Shown here: piece by piece, positions 7,642 to 15,396 of the stretch
How the letters are laid out: each line of letters opens with the position of its first letter
Numbering within the stretch: the stretch's first letter is position 1
Assembly (NCBI GenBank): GCA_009908925.1
Contig: JAAAOH010000280.1
Location: 1 to 15,439 of the forward strand
Direction: 5' to 3'
Source: Spirochaetota bacterium
Lineage (GTDB): Bacteria; Spirochaetota; Spirochaetia; DSM-27196; PWMO01
DNA length: 15,439 nucleotides
The notes under the pieces: model-generated
Database searches by the model: none
What the model was told of the DNA's origin: nothing
Seen by the model: the letters and a program-made list of their open reading frames with translations, nothing else
Translations under genes and position numbers: made by a program

Positions 7642-7671
7642 TTGATTCCCGGGGTCGCATGCTTGTATGCT
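7642..7671 (+). promoter_or_regulatory. Candidate sigma70-type promoter for the Memo gene
   Basis: TTGATT (7642-7647) and TATGCT (7666-7671) are 18 bp apart, each with four of six consensus bases, and lie just before the AGGAGG at 7677-7682. The position between divergent genes supports it. The box quality is moderate. Confidence 0.4.
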
Positions 7672-7676
7672 TCAAG

Positions 7677-7682
7677 AGGAGG
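7677..7682 (+). promoter_or_regulatory. Strong ribosome binding site (AGGAGG) of the Memo gene
   Basis: AGGAGG stands 9 nt before ATG 7692. A nearer ATG at 7685 is in another frame and opens no long reading frame. Confidence 0.7.
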
Positions 7683-7691
7683 AAATGACCT

Positions 7692-8516
7692 ATGCTTCGC
7701 AGTCGCACACTCCCGCCGGGCTGGTACCCGCAGCGGGAAGAGGCCGTAAAACGACAGCTCGAACAATGGCAGGATGCCGCAGGCGATGAGCGCCGCTTCG
7801 AGGCGGTGGTGGTTCCACATGCCGGCTGGGACTTCTCGGGCGAGCTTGCGTTCCGCACGATGCAGCGTCTCGTTCCCGATCCGGATGTGGTCGTCGTGGT
7901 GGGCGGACATCTGCGTAAGGGAAGCGCCGTTCGAATGGCCCCGGAGGAGGGATACGAGACCCCCCTTGGTCCCATCGAGGCCGAAACGGGCCTGCGGGCA
8001 TTCCTCGAGGCCCGTCTGGAAATCGCCGACGACACCGTGCCCGACAACACGGTCGAGGTACAGCTCCCGATGGTGAAGTTCCTCTTTCCCGCCGCGCGCG
8101 GTGCCTACCTGAGGTCTCCCCCCGATGACCAGGCATTGCGGCTCGGTGAAGAGCTCGCGGCCTACGCCGGGGAGACCGGACGGCGCGTCGTGGTGATCGG
8201 GTCCACCGACCTCACGCACTACGGACCCAACTTCGGGTTCACGCCCAGGGGTATCGGTGAGGACAGCCTCAAATGGGTCCGCGAGGAGAACGACCGCGGG
8301 TTTCTCGATGCGACCGTCGCTATGGATGCGCGCAGGGCCATTGATCATGCCCTTTCGAACCACTCCGCCTGCTCACCAGGAGCCGCCGCAACCGCCGTAA
8401 CGTTCGCCCACAGCCGCGGCGCGCGAAACGGCGTGCTCATCGGGCACGCCACGAGCTACGAGAAGCATCATGATGTTTCCTTCGTCGGCTACGGTGGTGT
8501 CGGCTTTGCCGCATGA
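7692..8516 (+). CDS. Memo-family protein (AmmeMemoRadiSam system protein B)
   Basis: The product is 274 residues, a full-length Memo domain similar to extradiol dioxygenase class III folds. Visible blocks are VVVPHAGWDFSGELAFRTMQ, VVVVVGGHLRKG, STDLTHYGP, HSACSPG and GHATSYEKH. The residues that form the metal site in Memo proteins all appear present: His43, His73, Asp173, His176 and Cys227. In many bacteria the gene sits with an AMMECR1-like gene and a radical SAM gene; neither is in this window. The biochemical role of bacterial Memo is unsettled, and copper or iron binding is reported for the human homologue. The gene has its own strong ribosome binding site, is divergent from the GGDEF-like gene, and ends 54 bp before the converging DUF115 gene, with a stem-loop between them. 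Confidence 0.9.
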   Translation: MLRSRTLPPGWYPQREEAVKRQLEQWQDAAGDERRFEAVVVPHAGWDFSGELAFRTMQRLVPDPDVVVVVGGHLRKGSAVRMAPEEGYETPLGPIEAETGLRAFLEARLEIADDTVPDNTVEVQLPMVKFLFPAARGAYLRSPPDDQALRLGEELAAYAGETGRRVVVIGSTDLTHYGPNFGFTPRGIGEDSLKWVREENDRGFLDATVAMDARRAIDHALSNHSACSPGAAATAVTFAHSRGARNGVLIGHATSYEKHHDVSFVGYGGVGFAA

Positions 8517-8550
8517 GTGGCGGTGATCGACGGTGGTGGGCAGGCGGCGG

Positions 8551-8570
8551 CGGCGCCGCGGTCGGCGCCG
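8551..8570. terminator. Stem-loop between converging genes, probable bidirectional terminator
   Basis: CGGCGCCG at 8551-8558 and 8563-8570 form a perfect 8-bp stem with loop CGGT. It can be extended by a G-T and a G-C pair. The hairpin directly abuts the TGA of the minus-strand DUF115 gene and lies 34 bp after the Memo stop. There is no T run on either side, so intrinsic termination may be inefficient. A role in 3' end protection is the alternative. Confidence 0.5.
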
Positions 8571-10256
8571 TCAGTGTTCGCTGGTAAGCACCCGCGAGAG
8601 TCGTTCGGCTGTCCATCTCAACGCCTCGGCGAGTACCTCCGGAGTGCGCCTCACGTCGAGCTCATCGCCCATGAAGGCGGCTGCAGCCGGAAGAATGCTG
8701 TACCACAGGTCTCGGTGTTCGCCCCCCGCCTCGCCAAGGAGTCGCGCCGCAGCACCGTCCGGAACCGAGAGGGCCAACACCTCTTCACCGTACTCATTAA
8801 GCCAGCCGATCCGATTGGACATTGCCGGCACCGTGAACCGGCGCACGCTTTGGTCGTCACCGCGGCGAGTCCCGCCGCCGCGCCGGGCTCCGCGGTGGCC
8901 CCGCCGCGCGCCCGGCTCCGTCGCCCCGGCAGTCGGCGGGCCGAATATCACCTCTGCATCGAGCCTCGAGATCTGCTGCTCGAGGTTCTCGCGGTAGCGG
9001 GAAAGTCTGGGTGTTCGGTACACCCGCCGTCCCGCCTCCTCGGCCGAAGTGGTCTGAGGGTCCGCGAGTACCATCTGCATGAGTGCCGCCTGTGTCGGGT
9101 GAAGCCGCGTCGCGGTGCTCCGAAAATGCGGATAGAGGTAGCTATCGCGCGCGTACGGTGCGCCGCCGGGGTAGGCGAGATCGGCACCGAGAAGGTGGAT
9201 CCGCCTCGCCCCGAGGGACACCGCCACCGAAATCGCCGCCTGTGTAACGTTTCCCCCTGCGCCGTCAATGTTCGGGAGCTCGGAGAAACGTCTGCGAAGG
9301 AGCCGGGCAAGTGGGTATCCGGTGGTTGCGAGGACGGGATGGGCGGCGTGTCGCACCACGGTTGGTGCGGTGCTGAGATCGGCAATTAGCGGGATCCGCC
9401 GGATTGCTGTACCTCCGCTGAGCAGGTGGTGGTACGTCACCTGCTGGCAGTCGAGGGAGACAACCGAGGCAGGCCGGACGCCGCGCTGCAGCAGTGCGGG
9501 GGCGGCCGTGTCGGTGGAAATGACCGGAATGCGGGAGTCGAGATCGGCGACCTGCTCCTCCAGAGACGGGCCCGCCGCCGCCACGATCATGGTGTCGGCA
9601 GCCGGAAAATCGATTGTGGCGGGGGAAAGTGTCGCGAGATTGCGTATCGCGTTTGAGAACCAGCGGAGGCCGAAGTTCTGCTGCACCGCTACATCGGCGA
9701 GTTGTCCGCGGGCCGCCGCGCCCACGGCCCCGAGGGTTTCCCGGGATTCCTCGGCTCGCGGACGTGCACCCTCGAGGTGAAACGCCCCGTGAATGACCGG
9801 CAGGTAGGTCTCGGATACCGTTCGTGCGGCACTGTCGGCGTCGGCCCCGGAGCCCGTGCGGATATCAAGACGCGGATCCGACAGTGGGGAGCGCAGATCC
9901 CGCGACTCGAGCGCCGCGCGCAGGAATGCGGGCCGCGGCTCTATCACCAGCAGGAAGGCAAGCTCAGGACGCCCGAGAAGGACCTCAACTTCGTAGAACA
10001 GTCCCGGGCCCCACACAACGACGTACCCTGCCGCGGCCGAAACTGCTGACGCCGCCCGTTCGGCCTCGGTTCGCGGATCGACGCGCGAGTGGAGGTATGG
10101 CCCCGGGGCGCCGTTTATCCGCAGGCGCGCGGACGGCTCGCCGCTTCTCGCGTTCTCAACCAGCAGTTCGCTGCGCGGGGAGGCGGAGTCCAGCGCAGCC
10201 GCAAGATCGCCGTGACGGCCGGCGAGCACTGCACGGTTTGCGGAGAAGATGCTCAT
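8571..10256 (-). CDS. DUF115 / MptE-like (Maf-related) protein, copy 1
   Basis: The product is 561 residues. An N-terminal Rossmann-like part (about 50-115) has HSRVDPRTEAER and VVVWGPGLFYEVE. The DUF115 core (about 195-370) shows AAAGPSLEEQ (226-235), RGVRPASVVSLDCQQ, GGNVTQAAISVAVSLGARR and LLGADLAYPGG. A low-complexity Arg/Gly linker follows, then a C-terminal helical part starting PAMSNRIGWLNEY. DUF115 includes archaeal 6-hydroxymethylpterin pyrophosphokinase (MptE) and the Maf flagellin glycosyltransferases. Which chemistry applies here cannot be told, but the long multi-domain form is closer to Maf. It is the last gene of the four-gene minus-strand operon. Its ATG overlaps the TGA of copy 2 (ATGA at 10256-10253), with ACGGAG 8 nt upstream. 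A likely paralogue of its neighbour, it shares HSR-DPR-EAER, GPS and G-DL. Confidence 0.85.
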   Translation of the reverse strand: MSIFSANRAVLAGRHGDLAAALDSASPRSELLVENARSGEPSARLRINGAPGPYLHSRVDPRTEAERAASAVSAAAGYVVVWGPGLFYEVEVLLGRPELAFLLVIEPRPAFLRAALESRDLRSPLSDPRLDIRTGSGADADSAARTVSETYLPVIHGAFHLEGARPRAEESRETLGAVGAAARGQLADVAVQQNFGLRWFSNAIRNLATLSPATIDFPAADTMIVAAAGPSLEEQVADLDSRIPVISTDTAAPALLQRGVRPASVVSLDCQQVTYHHLLSGGTAIRRIPLIADLSTAPTVVRHAAHPVLATTGYPLARLLRRRFSELPNIDGAGGNVTQAAISVAVSLGARRIHLLGADLAYPGGAPYARDSYLYPHFRSTATRLHPTQAALMQMVLADPQTTSAEEAGRRVYRTPRLSRYRENLEQQISRLDAEVIFGPPTAGATEPGARRGHRGARRGGGTRRGDDQSVRRFTVPAMSNRIGWLNEYGEEVLALSVPDGAAARLLGEAGGEHRDLWYSILPAAAAFMGDELDVRRTPEVLAEALRWTAERLSRVLTSEH

Positions 10257-11926
10257 ATATCCTGCTCCGTAACCCTCTCGAGTATGTACTCGATTCGGCC
10301 GAAGAGCTGCTCGCCCGCCTCCGACAACCGCGCGAGGCTGCGCGCGCGGGCAGCGTCATCGCCGCGGCGGCCCGCGGCCACGGCCGACACGTAGTCCGCG
10401 GCGGAAATGAGGTAGGCCAGCTCAGAGGGCTCGGGCAGCGTGTGCGTCGCGGTGAACCTTCGGATCTCCTCCCGCCACGCGGCGAGGACGCTTCGAAGGG
10501 CCGCCACTCTCTCGCCCCCCGGCGGTAGCTGAAGCGGCTCCCACGCGATTCGCACCTGCCTCGCCGACTCGCTCGCACCATCGCCGGCTTCGGCATCGCC
10601 GCGCGCCCCGGCGCCGCCCCCGTCACCGGGGCGCTCCCCCGGAGCGACAGTCTCTACTCCGATGTCGACCGGCGAGGGCGAGAGGCGGCGCAGCCTCCGG
10701 GTGAGGCGCTCCGGCAGGTTTCGAAACCACGCGGCGTAGATATCGAGGCTTCGTTCCTGTCTCGATCGCTGAGGCCGGGGTTGCCCTTGCCGGTGCTGCC
10801 GAGGCTCGCTGCGCTCGAACGCGTCGGCTGCAAGCTGCGAGTAGAGGGGCCGGAGCCGGCTCTCACACCGCGAGAGGTAAGGCTCGAAGGCATGCGGCGT
10901 GGCATGTGCCCGGATGTCCTCGCGTGACAGATCGAGCCCGGCGAGGTACACGGTGCCCGGCGAGCGGGCGAGAGCGAGCAGCGTCGCGGTCGCCGCCACG
11001 GTGCCTGTTTCGCTCGTGCGTGGCGGGTCGATACCGAGAGCCGAGAAAAGCTCGGTCTCCAACTCTGTACCCTGGTGGAAGAGAATGGGCGCGGAGCGCA
11101 ACTCACGGGGCGGCAGTGCCGCGGTGGCAGGCATGAGGATCGGCGATATGGGCGCTGACGGCGCGCCGGCCCGTGCCGCTTCTGCGAGGTGAAGGGTCGC
11201 GTAGTAACCCGCATCCTGGTGCACGATGAGATCCGGCGTGATGCCGCGCGCGCGAAGTGCGGGGGTTGCCGAGGAGAGAGCCCACACTTCGATGCGGGAG
11301 CGGTTCTCGGAAATCCAGAGCGAAGAGCGCTCGATGCTGGGTCCTGATGCGGCAATGCAGATAGGCTTCGTGCCAGGACCTGACGATTGCGCCGTCCCCG
11401 AGAAGAGCAGGGTTCTCGCCGCATTGCGGATGTAACGGCGCCCGAAGAATCCGGTTGTAGCCACGTCCGCATTGTAGCGTGCTACCAGCTTCCGTACTGC
11501 GGCGCGGGCGACCTCGGCTGCGCGCGGAGCCGCGTGCAGCTCCGGCTCCCACTCCAGCAGCTCGAGTCCCGCCACGTCTGCCGGACCCATCGCCCGGGCG
11601 AGAAGGTCAGCGGGATCGCCTGCGGAGAGATCCACGTGCACGTCTATCGCCGACCTGTGCTCGTCCTGAACGGCATTCAAGGCCGAGACTGCGATGAGAT
11701 GACATTCCGGCAGCCGCTTTCTGATCGATGACGCCAGATACCCGAGGCCGGTGCCGAGAAGCAGCACCGTCGCCGGTCGGGGCGCCTGTTCACCCCCGGA
11801 GCCGCCTCCGAGGGCGCGGTCGAGGTAACGCTCCGCCTCCCGCCGTGGGTCGTAGCGGGAGTGAAGTAGCCCACCGGCAACGGCGGCAGTGAGATCACCG
11901 CTCTTTGCGCGAAAGAGCTCCAGCAT
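10253..11926 (-). CDS. DUF115 / MptE-like (Maf-related) protein, copy 2
   Basis: The product is 557 residues. The N-terminus is shorter than in copy 1 and goes straight to LHSRYDPRREAERYLD (21-36), then a Rossmann-type nucleotide loop VLLLGTGLGYLAS (54-66). The DUF115 core has IAASGPSIERS (191-201), ALRARGITPDLIVHQDAG (223-240) and VYLAGLDLSREDI. Basic and Gln/Arg-rich linkers and an acidic Gly-rich stretch separate the core from a C-terminal helical domain (LPEPSELAYLISAADYVSAV). The start ATG lies 2 nt after the TAG of the GAF-like gene and has only a weak ribosome binding site, so translational coupling is likely. It shares domain order with copy 1 but has diverged widely, which argues for an old duplication with separate roles. 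A sugar or pterin transfer reaction is possible; none is demonstrated. Confidence 0.83.
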   Translation of the reverse strand: MLELFRAKSGDLTAAVAGGLLHSRYDPRREAERYLDRALGGGSGGEQAPRPATVLLLGTGLGYLASSIRKRLPECHLIAVSALNAVQDEHRSAIDVHVDLSAGDPADLLARAMGPADVAGLELLEWEPELHAAPRAAEVARAAVRKLVARYNADVATTGFFGRRYIRNAARTLLFSGTAQSSGPGTKPICIAASGPSIERSSLWISENRSRIEVWALSSATPALRARGITPDLIVHQDAGYYATLHLAEAARAGAPSAPISPILMPATAALPPRELRSAPILFHQGTELETELFSALGIDPPRTSETGTVAATATLLALARSPGTVYLAGLDLSREDIRAHATPHAFEPYLSRCESRLRPLYSQLAADAFERSEPRQHRQGQPRPQRSRQERSLDIYAAWFRNLPERLTRRLRRLSPSPVDIGVETVAPGERPGDGGGAGARGDAEAGDGASESARQVRIAWEPLQLPPGGERVAALRSVLAAWREEIRRFTATHTLPEPSELAYLISAADYVSAVAAGRRGDDAARARSLARLSEAGEQLFGRIEYILERVTEQDI

Positions 11927-11928
11927 GC

Positions 11929-13004
11929 CTACAGGAGCTCGGAAAGGGCCTCGTCGACGCTCTCGCTCTCGTGGTCGACCGGACGGATCGTGGCGTTGAG
12001 GTCCGGCGGTGACTCGATTTCGTCGAAGAGCTCGGAGAGCTTCAATGATATCTGCTGCAGTACCATCGCGGGGTTGAGTGCTTCGTCACTCGCTACGATC
12101 AGGATAACCTTGCCCGCAGCGCTGGTTCCCACCGTAATGACCTCCGAAACCATCACCGCTATGACGCGCAGAACGTCCTGCCGGATCCGATATCGGTCGA
12201 GATCCTCCACCCCTGCGCCGATCCGCTCGACAAGGGTGTCTATGTCGAATCGCAGCAGCACCGCGCGCCCCCGCTCCGGAGCCGGAGTTTCACCGGCCAT
12301 GGCCTGCAGCTCGCTCTCGTCGAGGATGGCCCGATCGCGGGCGCCCTGCAGCCGGGCTTCACGATTCTCGAGCAGGATTGCGCTTACGGGGCGCGCGATG
12401 GCCGAAAACGCGACGTCGAGCACTGTCGATGAAGTAGCGAGGAAGGGAGAGGAGGCGATGACGAGCAGACCGTAGAGCCGACCCTCCCCACCGTAGGGGA
12501 CCAGCGCGACGCGCTCGAGACGATCGTACTCACGTTGGGACACGTACGGTTTGCACGCGCGCAGTCCGTTCCCCTCGAGTATCGTGGCTGCGGCACTACC
12601 GTCGAGGATGCGCTCGGTGAGCTCGGGAACGGGGATACGAAGACGGTGTTCGGTGGTTCTGTCGAGGCCGCGCATCGACCACGGGGCAAGCTCTCCCGAC
12701 TCGGGGTCGGGGAGGAGCAGTGCTCCCCGCGCTATCTGCAGACGGTCGGCAAGGACCCGGAATACGCGAACCGGCGTTTCCAGGGTGTTATCCAGCTCGG
12801 CGAGAGCGTCGAGGATGCCTCGGACCGCTTCGCCGAGATCAGGGGACGCAGCGGCGGTTCGTTCGGCTAGAAGCTGGTCAAGGGCTTTTTTTTTTCGTCT
12901 TCAGCGGCGGCGGGGTGGTCAGGGCCGGTGCGGGCTGCGGAGTCCTTCCCGCGCTCTTCGGAGGATGTGCTTTCGGTCGAAAGGACGCGGTTGTAAAGCC
13001 CCAT
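11929..13004 (-). CDS. GAF-like domain protein, interrupted by a -1 frameshift at an A10 tract
   Basis: Reading from ATG 13004, the zero frame ends at TAG 12869-12867. A -1 shift at the A run (12895-12886) joins it to the frame that runs to TAG 11929, giving 358 residues. The junction EDEKKK-ALDQLLAERTAA is smooth and the following sequence (TPVRVFRVLADRLQIARGAL, LLLPDPESGELAPWS) reads as a GAF-type fold at about 70-215. A second alpha/beta domain (about 244-345, VLLRFDIDTLVERIG and GKVILIVASDEAL) has a GGDEF-like outline without the catalytic motif. In the downstream frame a TGA lies just before the A run and the first usual start codon is ATG 12675, which would remove part of the GAF domain. 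Full-length product therefore needs slippage, or the base count is wrong. The start lies 2 nt after the acidic-protein stop. Function unknown. Confidence 0.72.
12867..13004 (-). CDS. Zero-frame 45-residue product of the frameshift gene
   Basis: Without slippage, translation from ATG 13004 gives MGLYNRVLSTESTSSEERGK plus 25 more residues ending KKKPLTSF, then TAG. It shares its first 40 residues with the long form. It may be a real short isoform, as in dnaX, or simply the aborted product of a broken gene. Confidence 0.4.
   Translation of the reverse strand: MGLYNRVLSTESTSSEERGKDSAARTGPDHPAAAEDEKKKPLTSF
12885..12895 (-). promoter_or_regulatory. Slippery sequence: A10 tract with A-AAA-AAG heptamer
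   Basis: The minus strand reads G, ten A, GCCC. In the zero frame the end of the run is A AAA AAG (12891-12885), the same heptamer used for -1 frameshifting in E. coli dnaX. The zero-frame stop follows six codons later. I see no convincing Shine-Dalgarno-like stimulator just upstream and no strong stem at the usual distance downstream; a 5-bp stem (12856-12852 with 12835-12831) is about 29 nt away. RNA polymerase slippage on the A run is therefore as plausible as ribosomal shifting. Confidence 0.6.
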
Positions 13005-13006
13005 TG

Positions 13007-15361
13007 TTATTCACTCTCCAGGCCGAGTTCTTCGAAAAGACGCTTGTAGACTTCGAAATGCTCGGAGCGCGCAAACTCCTGGATCTTCTCTTCGGGGAGG
13101 GATTCGAGGAGCTGATCCATATAGGAGAGGACCGACCGAATCTCCTGCTTGAGATTCTCGGGTAGCTCCCCTGCCTCCGAACCGCCGGACGGAAGGCCGG
13201 TGCCCGCCTGTTGCTGCGGTGCCGGCTCGGACTCGGTCGCGCTCGCGGCCTCGGGCTCTTCCTCTTCCAGATCGAGATCGAAGTCACCCAGCCCTTCAGC
13301 TTCGGCCTCTTGCTGGCTCTCTTCGGGTTCCTCGCCCTCTTCGGGTATCTCCAGCACCGGTTCGCCCAGTTCGGTCTCGAAATCTTCAATAGCGGTGTCC
13401 CCGCCGGCGAATCCGGCTCCGCCTTCATCCTGCTCTTCGTCGGGCAGCTCGATTTCGATGGAGTCTATGTCACTGGTGTCCGGTTCTTCCCCGGAGCCGG
13501 TCGGCTCGTCGGAAAGTTCTTCTATGTCGGCGAGCTCGGAATCCACGTCGAGATCGGCAAGGGCGTCGACGTCACCCTGGTCGGAGGACCCGGTGAGATC
13601 GTCGAATTCGACCGACAGTTCCTCGTCGGACGATGCTTCCGCCGGCTCTTCCTCCGACGGGGACGTCAGCGGTTCCTCGGCGGTCGCGGCCTCTTCTCCG
13701 CCCCCGAGGTCGAGATCCAGCTCTTCAAGCTCGTCGCCCTCGTCTTCCTCGCCCTCCGTTTCCTCGAGCTCGAGTTCCTCGAGAGCGGATTCCCCGGTCA
13801 TGTCCTCGAGGGTAATCTCCTCGATAGGTGCACCGGCTTCCTCCGTTGACGCCTCGACCGTTGACGCCTCGGCACCGCTTTCGCCCTTCCCTTCGGCCTC
13901 GGGAGACAGGCTCTCATCGAGCCTGAGGTCGAGATCGTCGAACTCGGTGGGTTGCCCGCGCTGCTCGGTGAACTCAGCAGTGTCGAGTATGTGGTCGAGC
14001 TCGTCGCCGGTGAGGGCGATGGTTTCGTCCTCGTCTTCCTCTTCCTCGAAGAACCCGCCCTTTTCACCGGCGGGCGTTCCGAGGGAGACTTCCATATCCT
14101 CCGAGCTTTCTTCCTGGCTTCCCCGATGCGCCGAGGCGCCACCGCTTCTCAGGGTGGCAAGTTCCTGCTTCAGCTCATTGAGCTCATCCTTGATGGCAAG
14201 CAGTTCCTTCTCTATGTTGACGAGAACGGACGATTCGTCTCGTTCGCCTTCACCGCTGTACCCGGCTGTGGCCATGACATCCTCGGTATCGGAAAACTCA
14301 TCTTCCGGCTGCTCGGTTTCCTGCTGATCGAAACCCGCCACATCCCGCGATTCCTCTTCGTCGAGGACGGATGCAAGCTCGGCATCGATCGTCTCCTCGT
14401 CGTCTTCGACAACGGGGAGTGGTGTCTCTTCTTCTTCGTCCTCACCGCTGAGCTCGGGGAGCTCCTCGGTGATGTCCTCATCCTCCTCGAAGTCGAAGTC
14501 CTCGAAGGGCTCATCACCGGGGATGGACTCGAGGTCGAGCTCGTCTTCCTCGGTTTCCCGCGCTTCGCCGGTGCTCACGCTCTCGAGCTTCTCGTCTTCG
14601 GGCCCTTGGCCCTCGGTCCCTTCTTCTTCGAGGTCCATATCGAGGGAGTCGAGATCCTCCAGGGAGAGCTCCTCGATGTCCTCGGATTCCTGCTCGCTCT
14701 CGGCGGCGGAGGGTTCTTCGGTCGCGGTTTCGCCGGGCATTTCTTCGCCGAGGTCGAGGGCAAGATCCTCGAGCTCAGCGTCGATCTCTTCGTCATCGAA
14801 GTCCACGCCGAGAATGTCGTCGGAGACCTCTTCTTCGAGATCATCGAGTTCGGCCACGTCGCCGGCGCCGCTCTCAGCCTGTGCCGGGGGTTCTTCTCGC
14901 GGGTCGCCTGCGTCTATCTCGCCGGCACCGGCATCCTCCGGCTCCACGCTGAGAACCTCACCGTCGAGTTCGAGCGGCATTTCTCCGCTGCCCTCGTCGG
15001 TATCCGTGCCGCCTGAAGCCGAAGCTTCGGCCGGCGTGCTCTCGAAATCACCGAGCTCGAACTCGGATTCGCCCGTTTCCTCGAGGTTCGAGAAATCGGC
15101 CTCGAGATCGGCCAGGGCATCCTCTTCTTCGTCGGTGAGAAGTGTATCTGCATCGGAAGGCGCGAACTCATCTTCGGAGAGGTCGTCGAGCTCGAAATCA
15201 GGGGCTTCGCCGGCCCCCGCCGTTTCCTCTCCCTCTTCGACATCCTCGGGCCCGGCTTTTACCCAGACGCCGTAGCGTTCGAAGTCCTCGCAGTCGGGGA
15301 TATCGGGGTATGAGGGGCCATTAGCTGCCGAGTGATGGGATGCCTTCTGTTCGTCGGACAT
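13007..15361 (-). CDS. Very acidic, low-complexity protein with conserved ends and a central coiled coil
   Basis: The product is 784 residues and I recognise no named family. The N-terminus (about 17-40) is a normal-composition block, YPDIPDCEDFERYGVWVKAG. Most of the protein is Asp/Glu/Ser-rich, about half acidic in the densest parts, with a recurring short motif such as LGDFDLDLEEE, LEELDLDLGGG, LEDLALDLGEE and FDDLDLRLDE. A heptad segment (about 378-408, VNIEKELLAIKDELNELKQE) should form a coiled coil. The last 50 residues (LKQEIRSVLSYMDQLLESLP and on to EFARSEHFEVYKRLFEELGL) look like a folded helical domain. There is no signal peptide or membrane span, so it is probably cytoplasmic. It heads the operon, with AGGAG 8 nt before the ATG. 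The layout recalls acidic polar hub proteins such as FimV or PopZ, but that is only an analogy. Confidence 0.8.
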   Translation of the reverse strand: MSDEQKASHHSAANGPSYPDIPDCEDFERYGVWVKAGPEDVEEGEETAGAGEAPDFELDDLSEDEFAPSDADTLLTDEEEDALADLEADFSNLEETGESEFELGDFESTPAEASASGGTDTDEGSGEMPLELDGEVLSVEPEDAGAGEIDAGDPREEPPAQAESGAGDVAELDDLEEEVSDDILGVDFDDEEIDAELEDLALDLGEEMPGETATEEPSAAESEQESEDIEELSLEDLDSLDMDLEEEGTEGQGPEDEKLESVSTGEARETEEDELDLESIPGDEPFEDFDFEEDEDITEELPELSGEDEEEETPLPVVEDDEETIDAELASVLDEEESRDVAGFDQQETEQPEDEFSDTEDVMATAGYSGEGERDESSVLVNIEKELLAIKDELNELKQELATLRSGGASAHRGSQEESSEDMEVSLGTPAGEKGGFFEEEEDEDETIALTGDELDHILDTAEFTEQRGQPTEFDDLDLRLDESLSPEAEGKGESGAEASTVEASTEEAGAPIEEITLEDMTGESALEELELEETEGEEDEGDELEELDLDLGGGEEAATAEEPLTSPSEEEPAEASSDEELSVEFDDLTGSSDQGDVDALADLDVDSELADIEELSDEPTGSGEEPDTSDIDSIEIELPDEEQDEGGAGFAGGDTAIEDFETELGEPVLEIPEEGEEPEESQQEAEAEGLGDFDLDLEEEEPEAASATESEPAPQQQAGTGLPSGGSEAGELPENLKQEIRSVLSYMDQLLESLPEEKIQEFARSEHFEVYKRLFEELGLESE
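13843..13872. repeat. 15-bp tandem duplication inside the acidic-protein gene
   Basis: CCGTTGACGCCTCGA (13843-13857) is followed at once by the same unit with one change (13858-13872). On the coding minus strand it gives EASTV-EASTE. In-frame duplications like this fit slippage-driven growth of the low-complexity region. Confidence 0.75.
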
Positions 15362-15369
15362 GAAAAAAT

Positions 15370-15374
15370 CTCCT
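15370..15374 (-). promoter_or_regulatory. Ribosome binding site of the acidic-protein gene
   Basis: AGGAG on the minus strand is 8 nt upstream of ATG 15361, with a T6 run in the spacer. It supports this ATG as the operon's first start codon. Confidence 0.65.
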
Positions 15375-15396
15375 GGAAGAGCCGGCGTCTGTCAGC

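Noticed and set aside
8517..9389. 290-residue plus-strand frame after the Memo gene
   Set aside because: It is antisense to DUF115 copy 1, with irregular composition and no start signal.
11929..12675. A separate 248-residue gene starting at ATG 12675
   Set aside because: The same frame continues upstream to the A10 tract with coherent GAF-like sequence, so the ATG is internal and there is no suitable ribosome binding site.
13149..14327. 392-residue Ser-rich frame on the plus strand
   Set aside because: It is the complement of Glu/Asp-rich codons in the acidic gene (GAG/GAA/GAC read as TCC/TCG). The Ser-rich frame at 14469-15275 has the same cause.
13952..15016. 354-residue Leu/Phe-rich frame on the plus strand that looks like a membrane protein
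   Set aside because: It is antisense to the acidic gene. GAG/GAA read in another frame give Leu and Phe, which mimics hydrophobic protein, and there is no ribosome binding site or family motif.
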